A DNA stretch of 64,000 nucleotides from Acidicapsa ligni (GTDB taxonomy: Bacteria; Acidobacteriota; Terriglobia; Terriglobales; Acidobacteriaceae): positions 124,001-188,000 of the forward strand of contig NZ_JAGSYG010000004.1 of NCBI RefSeq assembly GCF_025685655.1. The letters are read 5' to 3'. The notes beneath the pieces were generated by a model that had not been told where the DNA came from, did no database searches, and saw only the letters and a list, made by a program, of their open reading frames with translations. Every line of letters starts with the position of its first letter. Position 1 is the first letter of the stretch. The position numbers and the translations under genes are program-made. Below, piece after piece: positions 37,601 to 45,563 of the stretch.

Positions 37601-38314
37601 CAGCACATCTGCCCGAGCCTGCAACTCAAGCAGCTTCGCGTTGTTCGGATCCTTTTCCAACTCCCGCGCCAACCGTGCTCGTGCATCCAGCAGCGGCGCA
37701 GATTCGTGGCCTGCCTCCGCTCCGCGCGTATGACTACCCACACGCAACACGGAGTAGGTTGCACCCGGAATCCTCAACTCAAGCGTTCGTGATTCCGAAT
37801 ATGCCTGTGCCAACAGGCGTTCAGGGGATGTCGCTCGCTCATGCCACAAAAAGATCGCAACCCCGAGAATTGCCGCCGCGACAGCTCCCACAGCCCACCA
37901 GATGCTCGGCTTCCCGCTCGATTTCGCCTTCGGCTTTCCGCGCCTGGGAGTAGCCGCCAACTCTCGGGCCGTTCTCTGCTGCCACTCAGCCCGCGCCGCT
38001 GCCAGTTCGGCAATCGCAATCGTCTCTTCTGCGCTTGGGTTGCCTTCCTGGCTCTGGATGCAATGCGCGAGTATCGGGCCGCAGGCGTCGCAGCCGCTGG
38101 CATGCACAAGCAGCCGCGTTGCTTCCGATTCATTCACATTGCCCAGCGCCACACCTATAAATTCTTCAGCTTTAGGACAGGCGCTGGCGACACCCTCCGC
38201 AGGCGCAGACTCCCGCTCTCCGGCAACTTGCCCCACTTGCGGAGCGGTATCCAGAAACCGAAGCAGTGTTTCCTTCGGGAACTGCAGCGGATTGTTACTT
38301 TCGTTTTCGCTCAT
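34631..38314 (-). CDS. Membrane anti-sigma-like / TPR / CHAT protease fusion
   Basis: 1227 residues. Residues 46-85 hold H71-x3-C75-x2-C78, the zinc anti-sigma (ZAS) signature, with extra C46 and C85. One helix at about 139-157 (WWAVGAVAAAILGVAIFLW) is preceded by lysines, predicting the ZAS part inside and the rest outside the membrane. Residues about 200-800 are TPR-like helices (AAADTLDRLLANGP and others). The last 250 form a CHAT caspase-like domain with LHFAGHA (H1077) and LSACATG (C1121), followed by RWQIDSGAAVPLM and YWGAYYATG. Both catalytic residues are present. It lies 15 bases after the ECF sigma gene and likely controls it; the trigger is unknown. Confidence 0.85.
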   Translation of the reverse strand: MSENESNNPLQFPKETLLRFLDTAPQVGQVAGERESAPAEGVASACPKAEEFIGVALGNVNESEATRLLVHASGCDACGPILAHCIQSQEGNPSAEETIAIAELAAARAEWQQRTARELAATPRRGKPKAKSSGKPSIWWAVGAVAAAILGVAIFLWHERATSPERLLAQAYSESRTLELRIPGATYSVLRVGSHTRGAEAGHESAPLLDARARLARELEKDPNNAKLLELQARADVLEERYDAAADTLDRLLANGPVTTELLTDAASAYYQRGLVSGSESDRSTALDYMRRADELAPTDPVVLFNEAIVMEDRGQMMNAVEVWNRYITVERDAHWAAEGRRKLAALEKTLNRLKTHQTRIDNMLTTPEAMDALAGNAQQLADLDEELSTLQLHTLTRMAYPVAVSDADRSRGSPCNEEKCRAARRLLKALSNSLELQHHDYWLNDLFSPGINSLSPATAALYTQALELLGQATDDNAGGAATDGARLAEQAQTLFASLPKSTSAMKVAVQAGEERAGIEHLFGLQRQVDFSSCLLYANRALKQPAELQRRSRYPWIEAQEEITEHICDDTPETRADGRILALKAIDLSRRSNYALMLARTEVSTSDSLLTGDSETGERMTLEALRKLYAKDAPPMRVLQTFVALFYTERDSPHAYSSELFTRETEELAEILGNRHYLSLLHMELANADMRIGAIGDARRQLKLADQESTQLVDGKIERVDLSQSQILLACAELERGDLLPAGRLLDQAAQHRSVQTDSWAARLYAGARGQLDLALGHFEQANSTIETDIRSSEGKRVRRGDLATDAEHAQMDHDLYAELAATWLAQGRTPISILALWERFRLRSRRLPITQCSAGALDCEESRVLAAQRQLGDSILTGQILLLDRVLIYRMDRDKITWDEKPLRRRDVLDAAQILERAISSPHTTLSTANTLGIRLAGGLLPSLPAKMSADATLLVEPDPELANLSWTVLPTPAGTLGLAYPLAESRSVLADSSYADDHDNARAAKGSHAEITARPLIIGASVSAEGEAPLPEALEEARAVTRFLNSSQVLLGRDATRAQVASQLNSATILHFAGHAVQSPSGTELLLAASSQEAKPWLDAALLRQYPPRACRLAVLSACATGGQERSSNLPLQDVVETLGTLGVPEIVATRWQIDSGAAVPLMTMFYQKITEGSSVAMALTSARKAISSQPQYNNPYYWGAYYATGYETPQLKGSLRASLNQSHP

Positions 38315-38329
38315 CTGGGCGCCATACAG

Positions 38330-39028
38330 TCAATCGCAACAATTTCCTAAAAGCTTTTTAGGCTCGCAATTTGTGCTGGAGATAGTTTTCCCCAGCAGTA
38401 AATCAGGATTTGGTTGGCTAGCAAGAATCATATCTCGAAGTAACTTGGTAAGCCGCCGCAACGCACTCTCCACTCCCTTGGGAGTTAGGCCTATCGCCGG
38501 GATGCGAGATATGGCCTCTGCTGCGAGTCCCTGCCGGTAATATAGCCAGAAAAGGGTGCGATCCCGGTCACTCACAGAGACGGCATCCCTTCGCAGAAGG
38601 TCATCCAGCTGTGCCATCAGGATCGGCCATTCGGCTCCTGCGGAACGTGTGTCGGCGATCTTCTCAACCATGGCTTGAGCGTCAAGGGACACCGTTTGCA
38701 TTCGGCCACCACGCTTCTCCGCCCGGATACGGCGGAAATAATCGGTGCCCACGGAGGCCGCAATCATGCGCATCAATTTCAAAAACGAATCATGCCCTCG
38801 ATCCTCAAACTCGCGCAGGATTTTGCGATCATCCTCGCATATTTTGAGAAAGACTTCGTGCACAATTTCAGTCACGTTAAAGCTGGAAGGATCTCCCCAG
38901 GCATAGGCCACACGGCGTGCTGCCAGGGCCACAGTCGGCGTCACCAGACGCACAAACTGCTCCCATTCCGGGGCCTGCGCAGAATAAGCACAGACGCGAG
39001 CTAATCGATTTGCAAGCGGGTCTGACAC
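38330..39028 (-). CDS. ECF-type RNA polymerase sigma factor
   Basis: 232 residues from a GTG start; no clear ribosome site. Region 2 includes VTEIVHEVFLKICED and the RIRAEKRGGRM linker. Region 4 has FWLYYRQGLAAEAISRI and LTPKGVESALRRLTKLLRD as helix-turn-helix. About 30 extra residues, ending NCEPKKLLGNCCD, follow region 4. No anti-sigma gene of ordinary type is next to it; instead the adjacent CHAT protein carries the zinc anti-sigma motif. A near-palindrome lies 33 bases upstream. Confidence 0.88.
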   Translation of the reverse strand: MSDPLANRLARVCAYSAQAPEWEQFVRLVTPTVALAARRVAYAWGDPSSFNVTEIVHEVFLKICEDDRKILREFEDRGHDSFLKLMRMIAASVGTDYFRRIRAEKRGGRMQTVSLDAQAMVEKIADTRSAGAEWPILMAQLDDLLRRDAVSVSDRDRTLFWLYYRQGLAAEAISRIPAIGLTPKGVESALRRLTKLLRDMILASQPNPDLLLGKTISSTNCEPKKLLGNCCD

Positions 39029-39060
39029 AGTTGATACGTAGAGTTTATCGCAGACCCCCG

Positions 39061-39082
39061 GTTTTCGTATTGATACAAAAAC
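39061..39082. promoter_or_regulatory. Near-perfect palindrome in the ECF / GPDP-like divergent region
   Basis: GTTTTCGTAT (39061-39070) and ATACAAAAAC (39073-39082) are complementary except for one pair, with a 2-base centre. It lies 33 bases upstream of the sigma gene start and 165 before the divergent membrane cluster, a likely operator. On the plus strand GGAAC (39126-39130) and CGTAAC (39151-39156) loosely resemble an ECF promoter, but the 20-base gap is long. Confidence 0.45.
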
Positions 39083-39247
39083 CTTATAACTTGTTTCTGA
39101 TTTTCCCCATAGCTCTACTCGTTTTGGAACGTTGCTGTGCTACCATCCGGCGTAACCCACTTGACCGCAAGTTGGCCGGGGCTGGCAGGCAGTCCACGGT
39201 GGAAAACAGCTTCCCTGCAACCCATTCTGTACGCATCAGGAGCAATC

Positions 39248-40351
39248 ATGGCCGCCAGTACGCGACCGCTGAATCTCGGTGAGATACTTGATCGCACCAT
39301 CCAGCTCTATCGCAACAACTTCCTGTTGTTTGTAGGGGTCTCCGCCGCTCCCACCGCGATTTCAGCGCTTTTTTCTGGATCCGCGAGCATCTTCCTGATC
39401 GGGCACCTTGCCGAGCTCAAGCCCACCGCACCGGATTTCATGAAGATCTGCCTGCAGGTCCTGGGATTTCTGATCGTGGGAATGCCGCTCATTTTTGCTG
39501 CGTACGCAGTGGAGATCAGCGCTACAAATTACGCGGCATTAGCCATTACGCAGGGCGACACAACCACCATCCGAGCTTCCTACGGCAAGGCCTTTCAGCG
39601 CTTCTGGCGCTATGTCTGGTTGCTCTGCCTGGAAGTTTTGCTCGCCTGGATTGTTCCTTACTGCGTCTTTGCCGGAATTGTCGTCGTTGGCGCAATCGTG
39701 GCTGCCCTGGTCTTCAAATCCGGACCAGCCATGGCGCCCGCAGCGGCAGCTCTCTTGGCTTTTCTCTTTATCATCCTCGCGCTCGCGGTTCTCGTCACCT
39801 GCATCTGGATCTGGCTGCGGTTTTCTCTGGCATTTGCCGCTTCTGTTGCAGAGAACACATCCGCCTGGCTCTCCATCAAGCGCAGTAGCCTGCTGAGCAA
39901 GGGCACAAAGGGACGCATCTTCGTTCTCTGCCTGCTGCTTTACATCCTCAGCCTGGCAGTCAACTTCGCACTGTCTATTCCCCTTGATATTTTGATCTCG
40001 CTTGCGTCGGGAAAGTCCTTCAGCTTTACCCATCCTTCGCCAGCCATCGCGACCCTGATCCAGGTCGTGAATCTCTCCGTTGGCTTCCTGGTGCAAACCA
40101 TCGTCGCCCCCATCTACAGCATTGCCCTCATGCTCTTCTATTTCGACCAGCGCACCCGGCAGGAAGGTTACGATATCGAGCAACTGATGACCCAGGCTGG
40201 CTGGAAAGATCTGCCGCCAGTAGCTCCCCCGGAGTTGCCAATCACGCAACCCTCCGCCGAACCCGCCGTCTCAACCGCATTGCAATCTGAGCTCCCGCAA
40301 TCCATCCCTGAGGCCCTCCCGCAATCCCTTCCGGAGGAGCCTCTTCCGTGA
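39248..40351 (+). CDS. GPDPase-type membrane domain protein (polytopic)
   Basis: 367 residues from the ATG at 39248, with AGGAG 7 bases upstream; the open frame before it is noncoding. Opening RPLNLGEILDRTIQLYRNNFLLF is the signature of these six-helix membrane proteins, named after the membrane domain of glycerophosphodiesterases but lacking the enzyme. The C-terminal 45 residues are Pro/Glu-rich. It starts the membrane cluster with DUF4129, DUF4350, MoxR and DUF58, and its TGA overlaps the next GTG. Function in assembly or envelope maintenance is inferred. Confidence 0.85.
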   Translation: MAASTRPLNLGEILDRTIQLYRNNFLLFVGVSAAPTAISALFSGSASIFLIGHLAELKPTAPDFMKICLQVLGFLIVGMPLIFAAYAVEISATNYAALAITQGDTTTIRASYGKAFQRFWRYVWLLCLEVLLAWIVPYCVFAGIVVVGAIVAALVFKSGPAMAPAAAALLAFLFIILALAVLVTCIWIWLRFSLAFAASVAENTSAWLSIKRSSLLSKGTKGRIFVLCLLLYILSLAVNFALSIPLDILISLASGKSFSFTHPSPAIATLIQVVNLSVGFLVQTIVAPIYSIALMLFYFDQRTRQEGYDIEQLMTQAGWKDLPPVAPPELPITQPSAEPAVSTALQSELPQSIPEALPQSLPEEPLP

Positions 40352-41514
40352 TCCGTACTCGCGCATTGTGGTGGATGCTTCTGGCAATCCCGGTTCCAGC
40401 GCTGTTTCCCGCAGCAATGGCCGCCGCCACGCCGCCATCTGACCCAATCGCGCCGTCAATCTCGATGACGGCCTTCCGCACTCAACTCGAATCCCTCGAC
40501 CGCCTGGTAGCCGCCTGTCAACAATCCCTGCAATCCGCGCAGTCGACGGCTGCCGCCCACTGCAGCGGCGATCAAGTCGGCCCCGACATTCAGGTAGCGC
40601 TGCCCTCCGGCGCTCGTCCGGTCCACTACGGCTGGCTCCGCGACCTCCTCAACGAAGCCGCCAAACCGCCCGTAAAACAAGCCGCAACCAAGCCAGCAAA
40701 GGATAAGCCAAAATCATCTTCCGACTCCGACTCCGACGCTGACCCCGATACCGATACCAGCAGCATCGGCCTTGATCCAGCCCCTCTAACCCCAATGACC
40801 ATAGCCCAACGCCTCGCCGCCGCACGAACCCGCCTGCAGCAGGACTGGGCAATTACGGGCAAAATCGCAAGCACGCCCGCTACAGACTCCCCGCAGCCCA
40901 CCCATTTCAATTCCTCCAAAGAGCACGCAGTCCTGACCCGAATCCTCGCTGCCAGGGAGTACCAAAGCGCCGTAATCGGCCGCACTCTGAAAGACCGCAT
41001 CCTCGAAAAAATCGGCAATTGGATCGACAAGGTCATCGGCAAACTCGTCGAGGCCGGTTCCAAATCCAAATGGATCGGCCTCACTGCCGAAATCGGCTTC
41101 GTCAGCCTGCTCTGCGTCCTGCTCGTCTGGTTCCTCATCCGCATCGAGCGCCAGGGACGCTTCAGCACCAGTCTCTTCCGCTCCACACCCGGAGGCGCCG
41201 CAGCCTCTGCCCGCGACTGGCAACTCTGGCTGCAGGACGCAAGGCAGGCCGCCGCCCAGGGCAAATGGCGCGATGCCATTCATCTTCTTTACTGGGCCAG
41301 CATCTCGCGCCTCGAATCCAGCGGCCAATGGCCCGCAGACCGCGCCCGCACTCCCCGCGAATACCTCGCTCTGCTCAATCCCGAAAGCGCCCAGCGACCT
41401 ACGCTAACCGCTCTCACCCGCAGCTTTGAACGCACCTGGTACGCAGGCCATACCGCCGCCGAAGCCGACTTCCGTCAGGCCGAGCAACTGGCAGGCCGCC
41501 TGGGAGCGCAATGA
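40348..41514 (+). CDS. DUF4129 domain membrane protein
   Basis: 388 residues. GTG start overlaps the previous stop (GTGA). Signal sequence to about residue 27, a charged low-complexity linker (SSSDSDSDADPDTDTSS) around 120-145, a helix near 245-265 (IGFVSLLCVLLVWFLI), then the cytoplasmic DUF4129 domain with LLYWASISRLE and RTPREYLALL. DUF4129 proteins usually stand beside MoxR and DUF58, as here. Their role is unknown; transglutaminase-associated surface processing has been suggested for the family. Confidence 0.85.
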   Translation: MIRTRALWWMLLAIPVPALFPAAMAAATPPSDPIAPSISMTAFRTQLESLDRLVAACQQSLQSAQSTAAAHCSGDQVGPDIQVALPSGARPVHYGWLRDLLNEAAKPPVKQAATKPAKDKPKSSSDSDSDADPDTDTSSIGLDPAPLTPMTIAQRLAAARTRLQQDWAITGKIASTPATDSPQPTHFNSSKEHAVLTRILAAREYQSAVIGRTLKDRILEKIGNWIDKVIGKLVEAGSKSKWIGLTAEIGFVSLLCVLLVWFLIRIERQGRFSTSLFRSTPGGAAASARDWQLWLQDARQAAAQGKWRDAIHLLYWASISRLESSGQWPADRARTPREYLALLNPESAQRPTLTALTRSFERTWYAGHTAAEADFRQAEQLAGRLGAQ

Positions 41515-42722
41515 AGATATTCGCCTCTCTCGACGCAAAAGACCGCCGCATGTTGCTTATCCTGCTGGGAGGAATCGCCCTGCTGTTGATCTTGCTCGCT
41601 GTCCTCACTCCCCGCTCCGACCCCGATAAAAACCCCGTCCCCGACAGCTATCTCACCGGTCGGCATGGAGCCCGGGCAGCCTACACGCTCCTGCAGCAAA
41701 GCGGCTACGCCATCCAGCGTTGGGAGCAGCCGCTCAGCGAACTCGCCGCCCATGCCGACCCCGGCACCATCCTCATCCTCGCCGAACCCAACTCCTACGA
41801 AGATGAGGACCGCGCCTCGATCCGCACCATTCTTCAAAAAGGCGGACGCATCCTTGCCACCGGCCTTCGAGGCGGCCTGCTTCTTCCCGGCAACGCTGTC
41901 GAACCAGCCAAAGGCATCTCCTTCGCCGCCTGCGAAGCCCAGCCAGAAGGCCTGCAGCCTCTCGCCGGCACCGGTCCCATCTGGATACTTCCGCGCGCCG
42001 GATGGAAGCTCACCAATCCCGCTGTTCAGGTCGCCTACACCTGCGCCAACCAGCCCGTCGTCGTCGAATATCCATCCGAAAAAGGCCATATTGTCTGGTG
42101 GGCCAACTCCACCCCGTTAGAGAACAGCTCCATCACCCGCGGCCACAATCTTGAGTTGCTCCTCAACTCCGTCGGCTCTCCCGAAGGTCATCGCATCTAC
42201 TGGGACGAATCCCTCCACGGCCAGGCCCATACGCCCTGGGATTACACCAGCGGTCCCGTCTGGCCTCTGCTGCTCTTCGGCTGCATCGGCCTGGCCTTGC
42301 TGGTGATTCTCAGCTACAGCCGCCGTCGTGGACCGATCCGTCCGCTGCCCGCCAGCCCGCGCACCACGCCTATCGAATTTCTCGACGCTCTCGGCAGCCT
42401 CTATCGCGCAGCCGGAGCTACCAGCACCGCAACGCAAATCGCCTGGGATCGCTTTCGCTCACAGACCGCTCTGCTCTGCGGCCTGCGCAATCACAAACCC
42501 GACGCCCGCGAACTTGCCCAGGCCATCGAACGTCGCTTCGGCTCCATCAGCATCAGCATGGAGCCCGACCTGGTTGCCGCTGAAGAAGCCTGCTCGAACG
42601 ACGCTCTCAAGCCCCGCGAAGCGCTGGCCATCGTTCAAAGCCTGCGCCGTCATGAACAAACCTTGCGTGCGCAAACCCTGCGCGCCGCCAGCACCATCCG
42701 CATTAGCGGCAACGCCACCTAG
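41511..42722 (+). CDS. DUF4350 domain membrane protein
   Basis: 403 residues. The ATG overlaps the DUF4129 stop by four bases. N-terminal helix (about 13-30, LLILLGGIALLLILLAVLTP), then the DUF4350 domain with YLTGRHGARAAYTLLQQSGY and a GATase-like core (ILILAEPNSYEDEDRASIRTILQKGG). A second helix lies near 250 (WPLLLFGCIGLALLVILSY) and a cytoplasmic tail of about 130 residues follows. It belongs with the MoxR/DUF58 cluster. No enzymatic residue set can be assigned. Confidence 0.85.
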   Translation: MKIFASLDAKDRRMLLILLGGIALLLILLAVLTPRSDPDKNPVPDSYLTGRHGARAAYTLLQQSGYAIQRWEQPLSELAAHADPGTILILAEPNSYEDEDRASIRTILQKGGRILATGLRGGLLLPGNAVEPAKGISFAACEAQPEGLQPLAGTGPIWILPRAGWKLTNPAVQVAYTCANQPVVVEYPSEKGHIVWWANSTPLENSSITRGHNLELLLNSVGSPEGHRIYWDESLHGQAHTPWDYTSGPVWPLLLFGCIGLALLVILSYSRRRGPIRPLPASPRTTPIEFLDALGSLYRAAGATSTATQIAWDRFRSQTALLCGLRNHKPDARELAQAIERRFGSISISMEPDLVAAEEACSNDALKPREALAIVQSLRRHEQTLRAQTLRAASTIRISGNAT

Positions 42723-42784
42723 ACAGACAATTTAGCCAGACAATTTACGATCAACATAAGTCAGCGCTCCGGAGATATGCCAAG

Positions 42785-43816
42785 ATGACCGAGGAAGTAA
42801 ATCCAGAACTAACTACAGAAGTAACTTCCGTGTCCGCTTCGGAAACAACGCAGGCCAACGCCGAACTTCACGCCACGCGCCAGCTACTCGTCCACGCTCG
42901 CACCGAGCTTGGCAAAGTAATCGCCGGTCAAACGGAGGTTATCGACGAGGCCCTGATTGCCCTCTTATGCCAGGGACATGTCCTGCTCGAAGGCGTACCC
43001 GGCATCGCGAAAACCCTCATCGTCAAAGCGCTCTCACGCCTGCTGGGTCTCAGCTTTCATCGCGTGCAGGCCACTCCCGACCTCATGCCCGCCGACATTC
43101 TCGGCACCACGATTCTTGTGCAGGGCAGCAGCAGCTTCACCTTCCACAAAGGAGCCGTCTTCACAGACCTGCTCCTTGTCGATGAAATCAACCGCATGCC
43201 TCCACGCACCCAGGCTGCCCTGCTTGAATGCATGGAAGAGCGCCAGGTCACAACCGATGGAGTAGCTCGTCCGCTGCCGGATGATTTCACCGTCTTTGCG
43301 ACGCAGAACCCAGTCGATTTTGAAGGCACCTATCCGCTCCCCGAGGCCCAGCTCGATCGCTTCCTGCTCAAGACCCGCGTCAACTATCCCAGCGAAGCCG
43401 ACGAACGCCACATCCTCGAACTCCACCTCAACGCGCACGGCGCCCTCCTGCTGGATGTAGCCCGCATCACGCCCATCCCCGCAGGTCTGCTCGCCGCCGC
43501 GCGCAGAGAAGTGCAGTCCACCCGCATTGAGCCCGAACTGCTCACCTACATCCTCGCTCTAGTTCGCCGCACACGCGAGTGGCCCACGCTCATTCTCGGA
43601 GCCAGCCCTCGCGCCGCTATCAGCCTCATGCGCGTCGCCCAGGCCATAGCCGCGCTTGAAGATCGCAGCTATCTCGTTCCGGACGATGTAAAGCGCGCCG
43701 TGCCGCCAGTCATGCGCCATCGCGTCCGGCTCAAACCAGAGGCCGAGTTGGAAGGCTTCGACTCCGACCGCATTCTTACCGACATCGTGGCCGCTGTTCC
43801 AGTACCGAGAGCCTGA
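42785..43816 (+). CDS. MoxR family AAA+ ATPase
   Basis: 343 residues. Walker A is GVPGIAKT, Walker B LLVDEINRMPPRTQ, sensor 1 sits in FATQNP, and the lid has TLILGASPRAAISLMR. An N-terminal extension of about 35 Thr/Glu-rich residues precedes the AAA_3 core. MoxR ATPases act as chaperones that mature vWA-domain partners, and the following DUF58 gene, 6 bases on, is the standard partner. A 62-base gap before it suggests it may also be expressed separately from the DUF genes. Confidence 0.93.
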   Translation: MTEEVNPELTTEVTSVSASETTQANAELHATRQLLVHARTELGKVIAGQTEVIDEALIALLCQGHVLLEGVPGIAKTLIVKALSRLLGLSFHRVQATPDLMPADILGTTILVQGSSSFTFHKGAVFTDLLLVDEINRMPPRTQAALLECMEERQVTTDGVARPLPDDFTVFATQNPVDFEGTYPLPEAQLDRFLLKTRVNYPSEADERHILELHLNAHGALLLDVARITPIPAGLLAAARREVQSTRIEPELLTYILALVRRTREWPTLILGASPRAAISLMRVAQAIAALEDRSYLVPDDVKRAVPPVMRHRVRLKPEAELEGFDSDRILTDIVAAVPVPRA

Positions 43817-43822
43817 GTAGGA

Positions 43823-45226
43823 ATGCTCCAGCCCTCACTCCATCCCGTTTCCGTGCAGGCCGCGTGCCAGCCGCACAGCCGATTCGCATTCGGCCTCAGC
43901 ATTCGTGTGTTTACCCTGTTGGGCCTGGGTTTCCTCTGGCTCATTCCCGGCTATTACATTCCACGCCTTGCCTACGGCATGTTGCTGTGGGATGCGCTCG
44001 TTCTCATCGCCGCACTGCTCGATGCCTGGCGTCTTCCCGCTCCCGCCAGCATTACTGTTGGCCGCGCATGGCTCTCTGCTCCATCGCTCGGCAATAGCGT
44101 GGAGATTGAGCTAAGCATTCGGCACCAGAACTCGCTCGCTCTCGACTGCCAGCTTACGGACGATCTTCCTGTCGAGCTTATCGAAACACCGGCCATTCAC
44201 AAGCTCCGCGCCTACCCGCGCAATGCAGCCACGCTCCGCTATATCGTCAACCCGCGTGAACGTGGCGATGTTGAAGCAGGAGCCATCTATCTTCAGTACC
44301 GCAGCCTGCTTGGATTGGTTTCACGCTGGGCAATCGTTCCGGTCAGCCAGCCCGTCCGCATCTACCCTGAACTGCGAACTGCGGAAGACCAGCAACTCTT
44401 TCTCGCGAAGAGCCGCCGTATCGATCTTCAGCTTCGCCAGATGCGTCATCGCGGCCTCGGTCGCGAGTTTGAGAGCCTGCGGGAATATCGCCTCGGCGAT
44501 GACCTTCGCGATGTCTGCTGGACCGCTTCCGCGCGTCGCGGCGATCTCGTAACCCGCCAGTATCAGGCAGAACGCTCGCAGTCTGTCTGGATCGTTCTGG
44601 ATACGGGACGCCTCCTCCGCGCCCGCGTGGCGGATGATTCTGCGGGCAGGCAATCCAACCATTACACCAAGCTCGACTACGCCTGCTCCACTGCCGTAGC
44701 ACTCGCGCAGCTTGCGTTGTACTCAGGTGACCGTGTGGGCCTGCTCGGCTATGGTCGTCGCATCCAGCAGCAGTTGCTTCCCAATCGAGGAGCGGGCCAC
44801 TTGCGCCAGTTTCTGGAGTCGCTTGCCCAACTGCGTGCCGAGCCCAGCGAAGCGGATCATCTGCGCGCGACTGCGATTCTTGGCCGGCTTCAACCGCGCA
44901 GATCCCTGATCCTCTGGATCACGGATCTCGCTGAATCCTCCATGCGCCCAGAAGTCATCGACGGCGCAGCCCAACTCCTGCATCGGCACGTAGTTCTCTT
45001 TGTAGCTATGGCGCAGCCGGAAGTCGCAGCCATTGCCCGCGCTGTTCCCAGCAATGTTGAAGAGATGTTTCGCTCAGCGGCCGCACAGGAGATGGCCAGC
45101 CGCCGCGAACTGCTCCTGGCTCGCCTGCGCGATCAGGGTGCCATCACGATCGACACTTTGCCCAACCAGATGACTGCCAGCGTCTTGAACCAATACCTAT
45201 CCATAAAAGAACGAGCCATACTCTAA
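43823..45226 (+). CDS. DUF58 domain (vWA-like) membrane protein
   Basis: 467 residues. Two close helices at about 25-65 and a beta-sandwich region are followed by the DUF58 block GREFESLREYRLGDDLRDVCWTASARRGDLVTRQYQ. A vWA-like fold (IVLDTGRLL in place of a full MIDAS, GDRVGLLGYGRRI, LILWITDLAES) makes up the rest. The missing DxSxS serines suggest it no longer binds metal as canonical vWA does. Partner of the MoxR ATPase upstream. A usable ribosome site is not obvious. Confidence 0.88.
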   Translation: MLQPSLHPVSVQAACQPHSRFAFGLSIRVFTLLGLGFLWLIPGYYIPRLAYGMLLWDALVLIAALLDAWRLPAPASITVGRAWLSAPSLGNSVEIELSIRHQNSLALDCQLTDDLPVELIETPAIHKLRAYPRNAATLRYIVNPRERGDVEAGAIYLQYRSLLGLVSRWAIVPVSQPVRIYPELRTAEDQQLFLAKSRRIDLQLRQMRHRGLGREFESLREYRLGDDLRDVCWTASARRGDLVTRQYQAERSQSVWIVLDTGRLLRARVADDSAGRQSNHYTKLDYACSTAVALAQLALYSGDRVGLLGYGRRIQQQLLPNRGAGHLRQFLESLAQLRAEPSEADHLRATAILGRLQPRRSLILWITDLAESSMRPEVIDGAAQLLHRHVVLFVAMAQPEVAAIARAVPSNVEEMFRSAAAQEMASRRELLLARLRDQGAITIDTLPNQMTASVLNQYLSIKERAIL

Positions 45227-45423
45227 GCTCATTCTCTACCGGCGAAGGCAGATCTCATGGCAGGAACACACCTGTCCGCATGAAGTTCGCCGGCCATTTC
45301 AAAAACATCCGGCATACGTATTTAACCTGTCTCCGCCTAGCTCAAATCTCTGCCTGGCTCAAAACATGCATCAACTTGAAAGGTGCATCGTAACCATAAC
45401 GGAAGGTAATTGTACGCAGCACA
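45227..45423. other. Start of the 337-base DUF58-SpoIIM intergenic region
   Basis: The two flanking genes converge on this region. The first 200 bases show no RNA gene, repeat or credible frame; the structured part is further right (45424-45543). Confidence 0.4.
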
Positions 45424-45448
45424 TAACTCGATCGATAACATCGAGTTA
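45424..45448. repeat. Perfect 9-bp inverted repeat
   Basis: TAACTCGAT (45424-45432) and ATCGAGTTA (45440-45448) flank a 7-base centre. It sits 12 bases left of the parS-like array. It could be a hairpin ending the DUF58 cluster transcript, though no T run follows, or a protein site. Confidence 0.6.
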
Positions 45449-45459
45449 CATAAAACCAT

Positions 45460-45543
45460 ATTGCTCCACGTGGAACAATTCCCAATTCTCCGTGGAGCAA
45501 TCAAAGTTCTGTGTGGAGCAAGGAATGTTCCACGTGGAGCAAT
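45460..45543. repeat. parS-like array: four phased GTGGA half-sites in two inverted palindromes
   Basis: TGTTCCACGTGGAGCAAT occurs at 45526-45543 and, inverted and identical over 18 bases, at 45460-45477. Between them lie CCGTGGAGCAA (ending 45500) and TGTGGAGCAA (ending 45521). The four GTGGA cores start at 45470, 45492, 45513 and 45534, spaced 22, 21 and 21, two helical turns each. The core resembles the chromosomal ParB site TGTTTCACGTGAAACA, with the TCCACGTGGA variant seen in some phyla. The location between convergent genes fits a protein-binding centromere-like site. No parAB is in the window, so identity is inferred. Confidence 0.55.
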
Positions 45544-45563
45544 TTGGTGTTTTGACGAGATTT

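Noticed and set aside
34631..38314. Type III-E CRISPR TPR-CHAT (Csx29)
   Set aside because: No gRAMP effector or array is present; the protein has a zinc motif and membrane helix not expected of Csx29. The resemblance is only in domain logic.
39539..40249. 236-codon frame antisense to the GPDP-like gene
   Set aside because: Composition is Asp/Glu/Gln-rich antisense of membrane helices; no domain.
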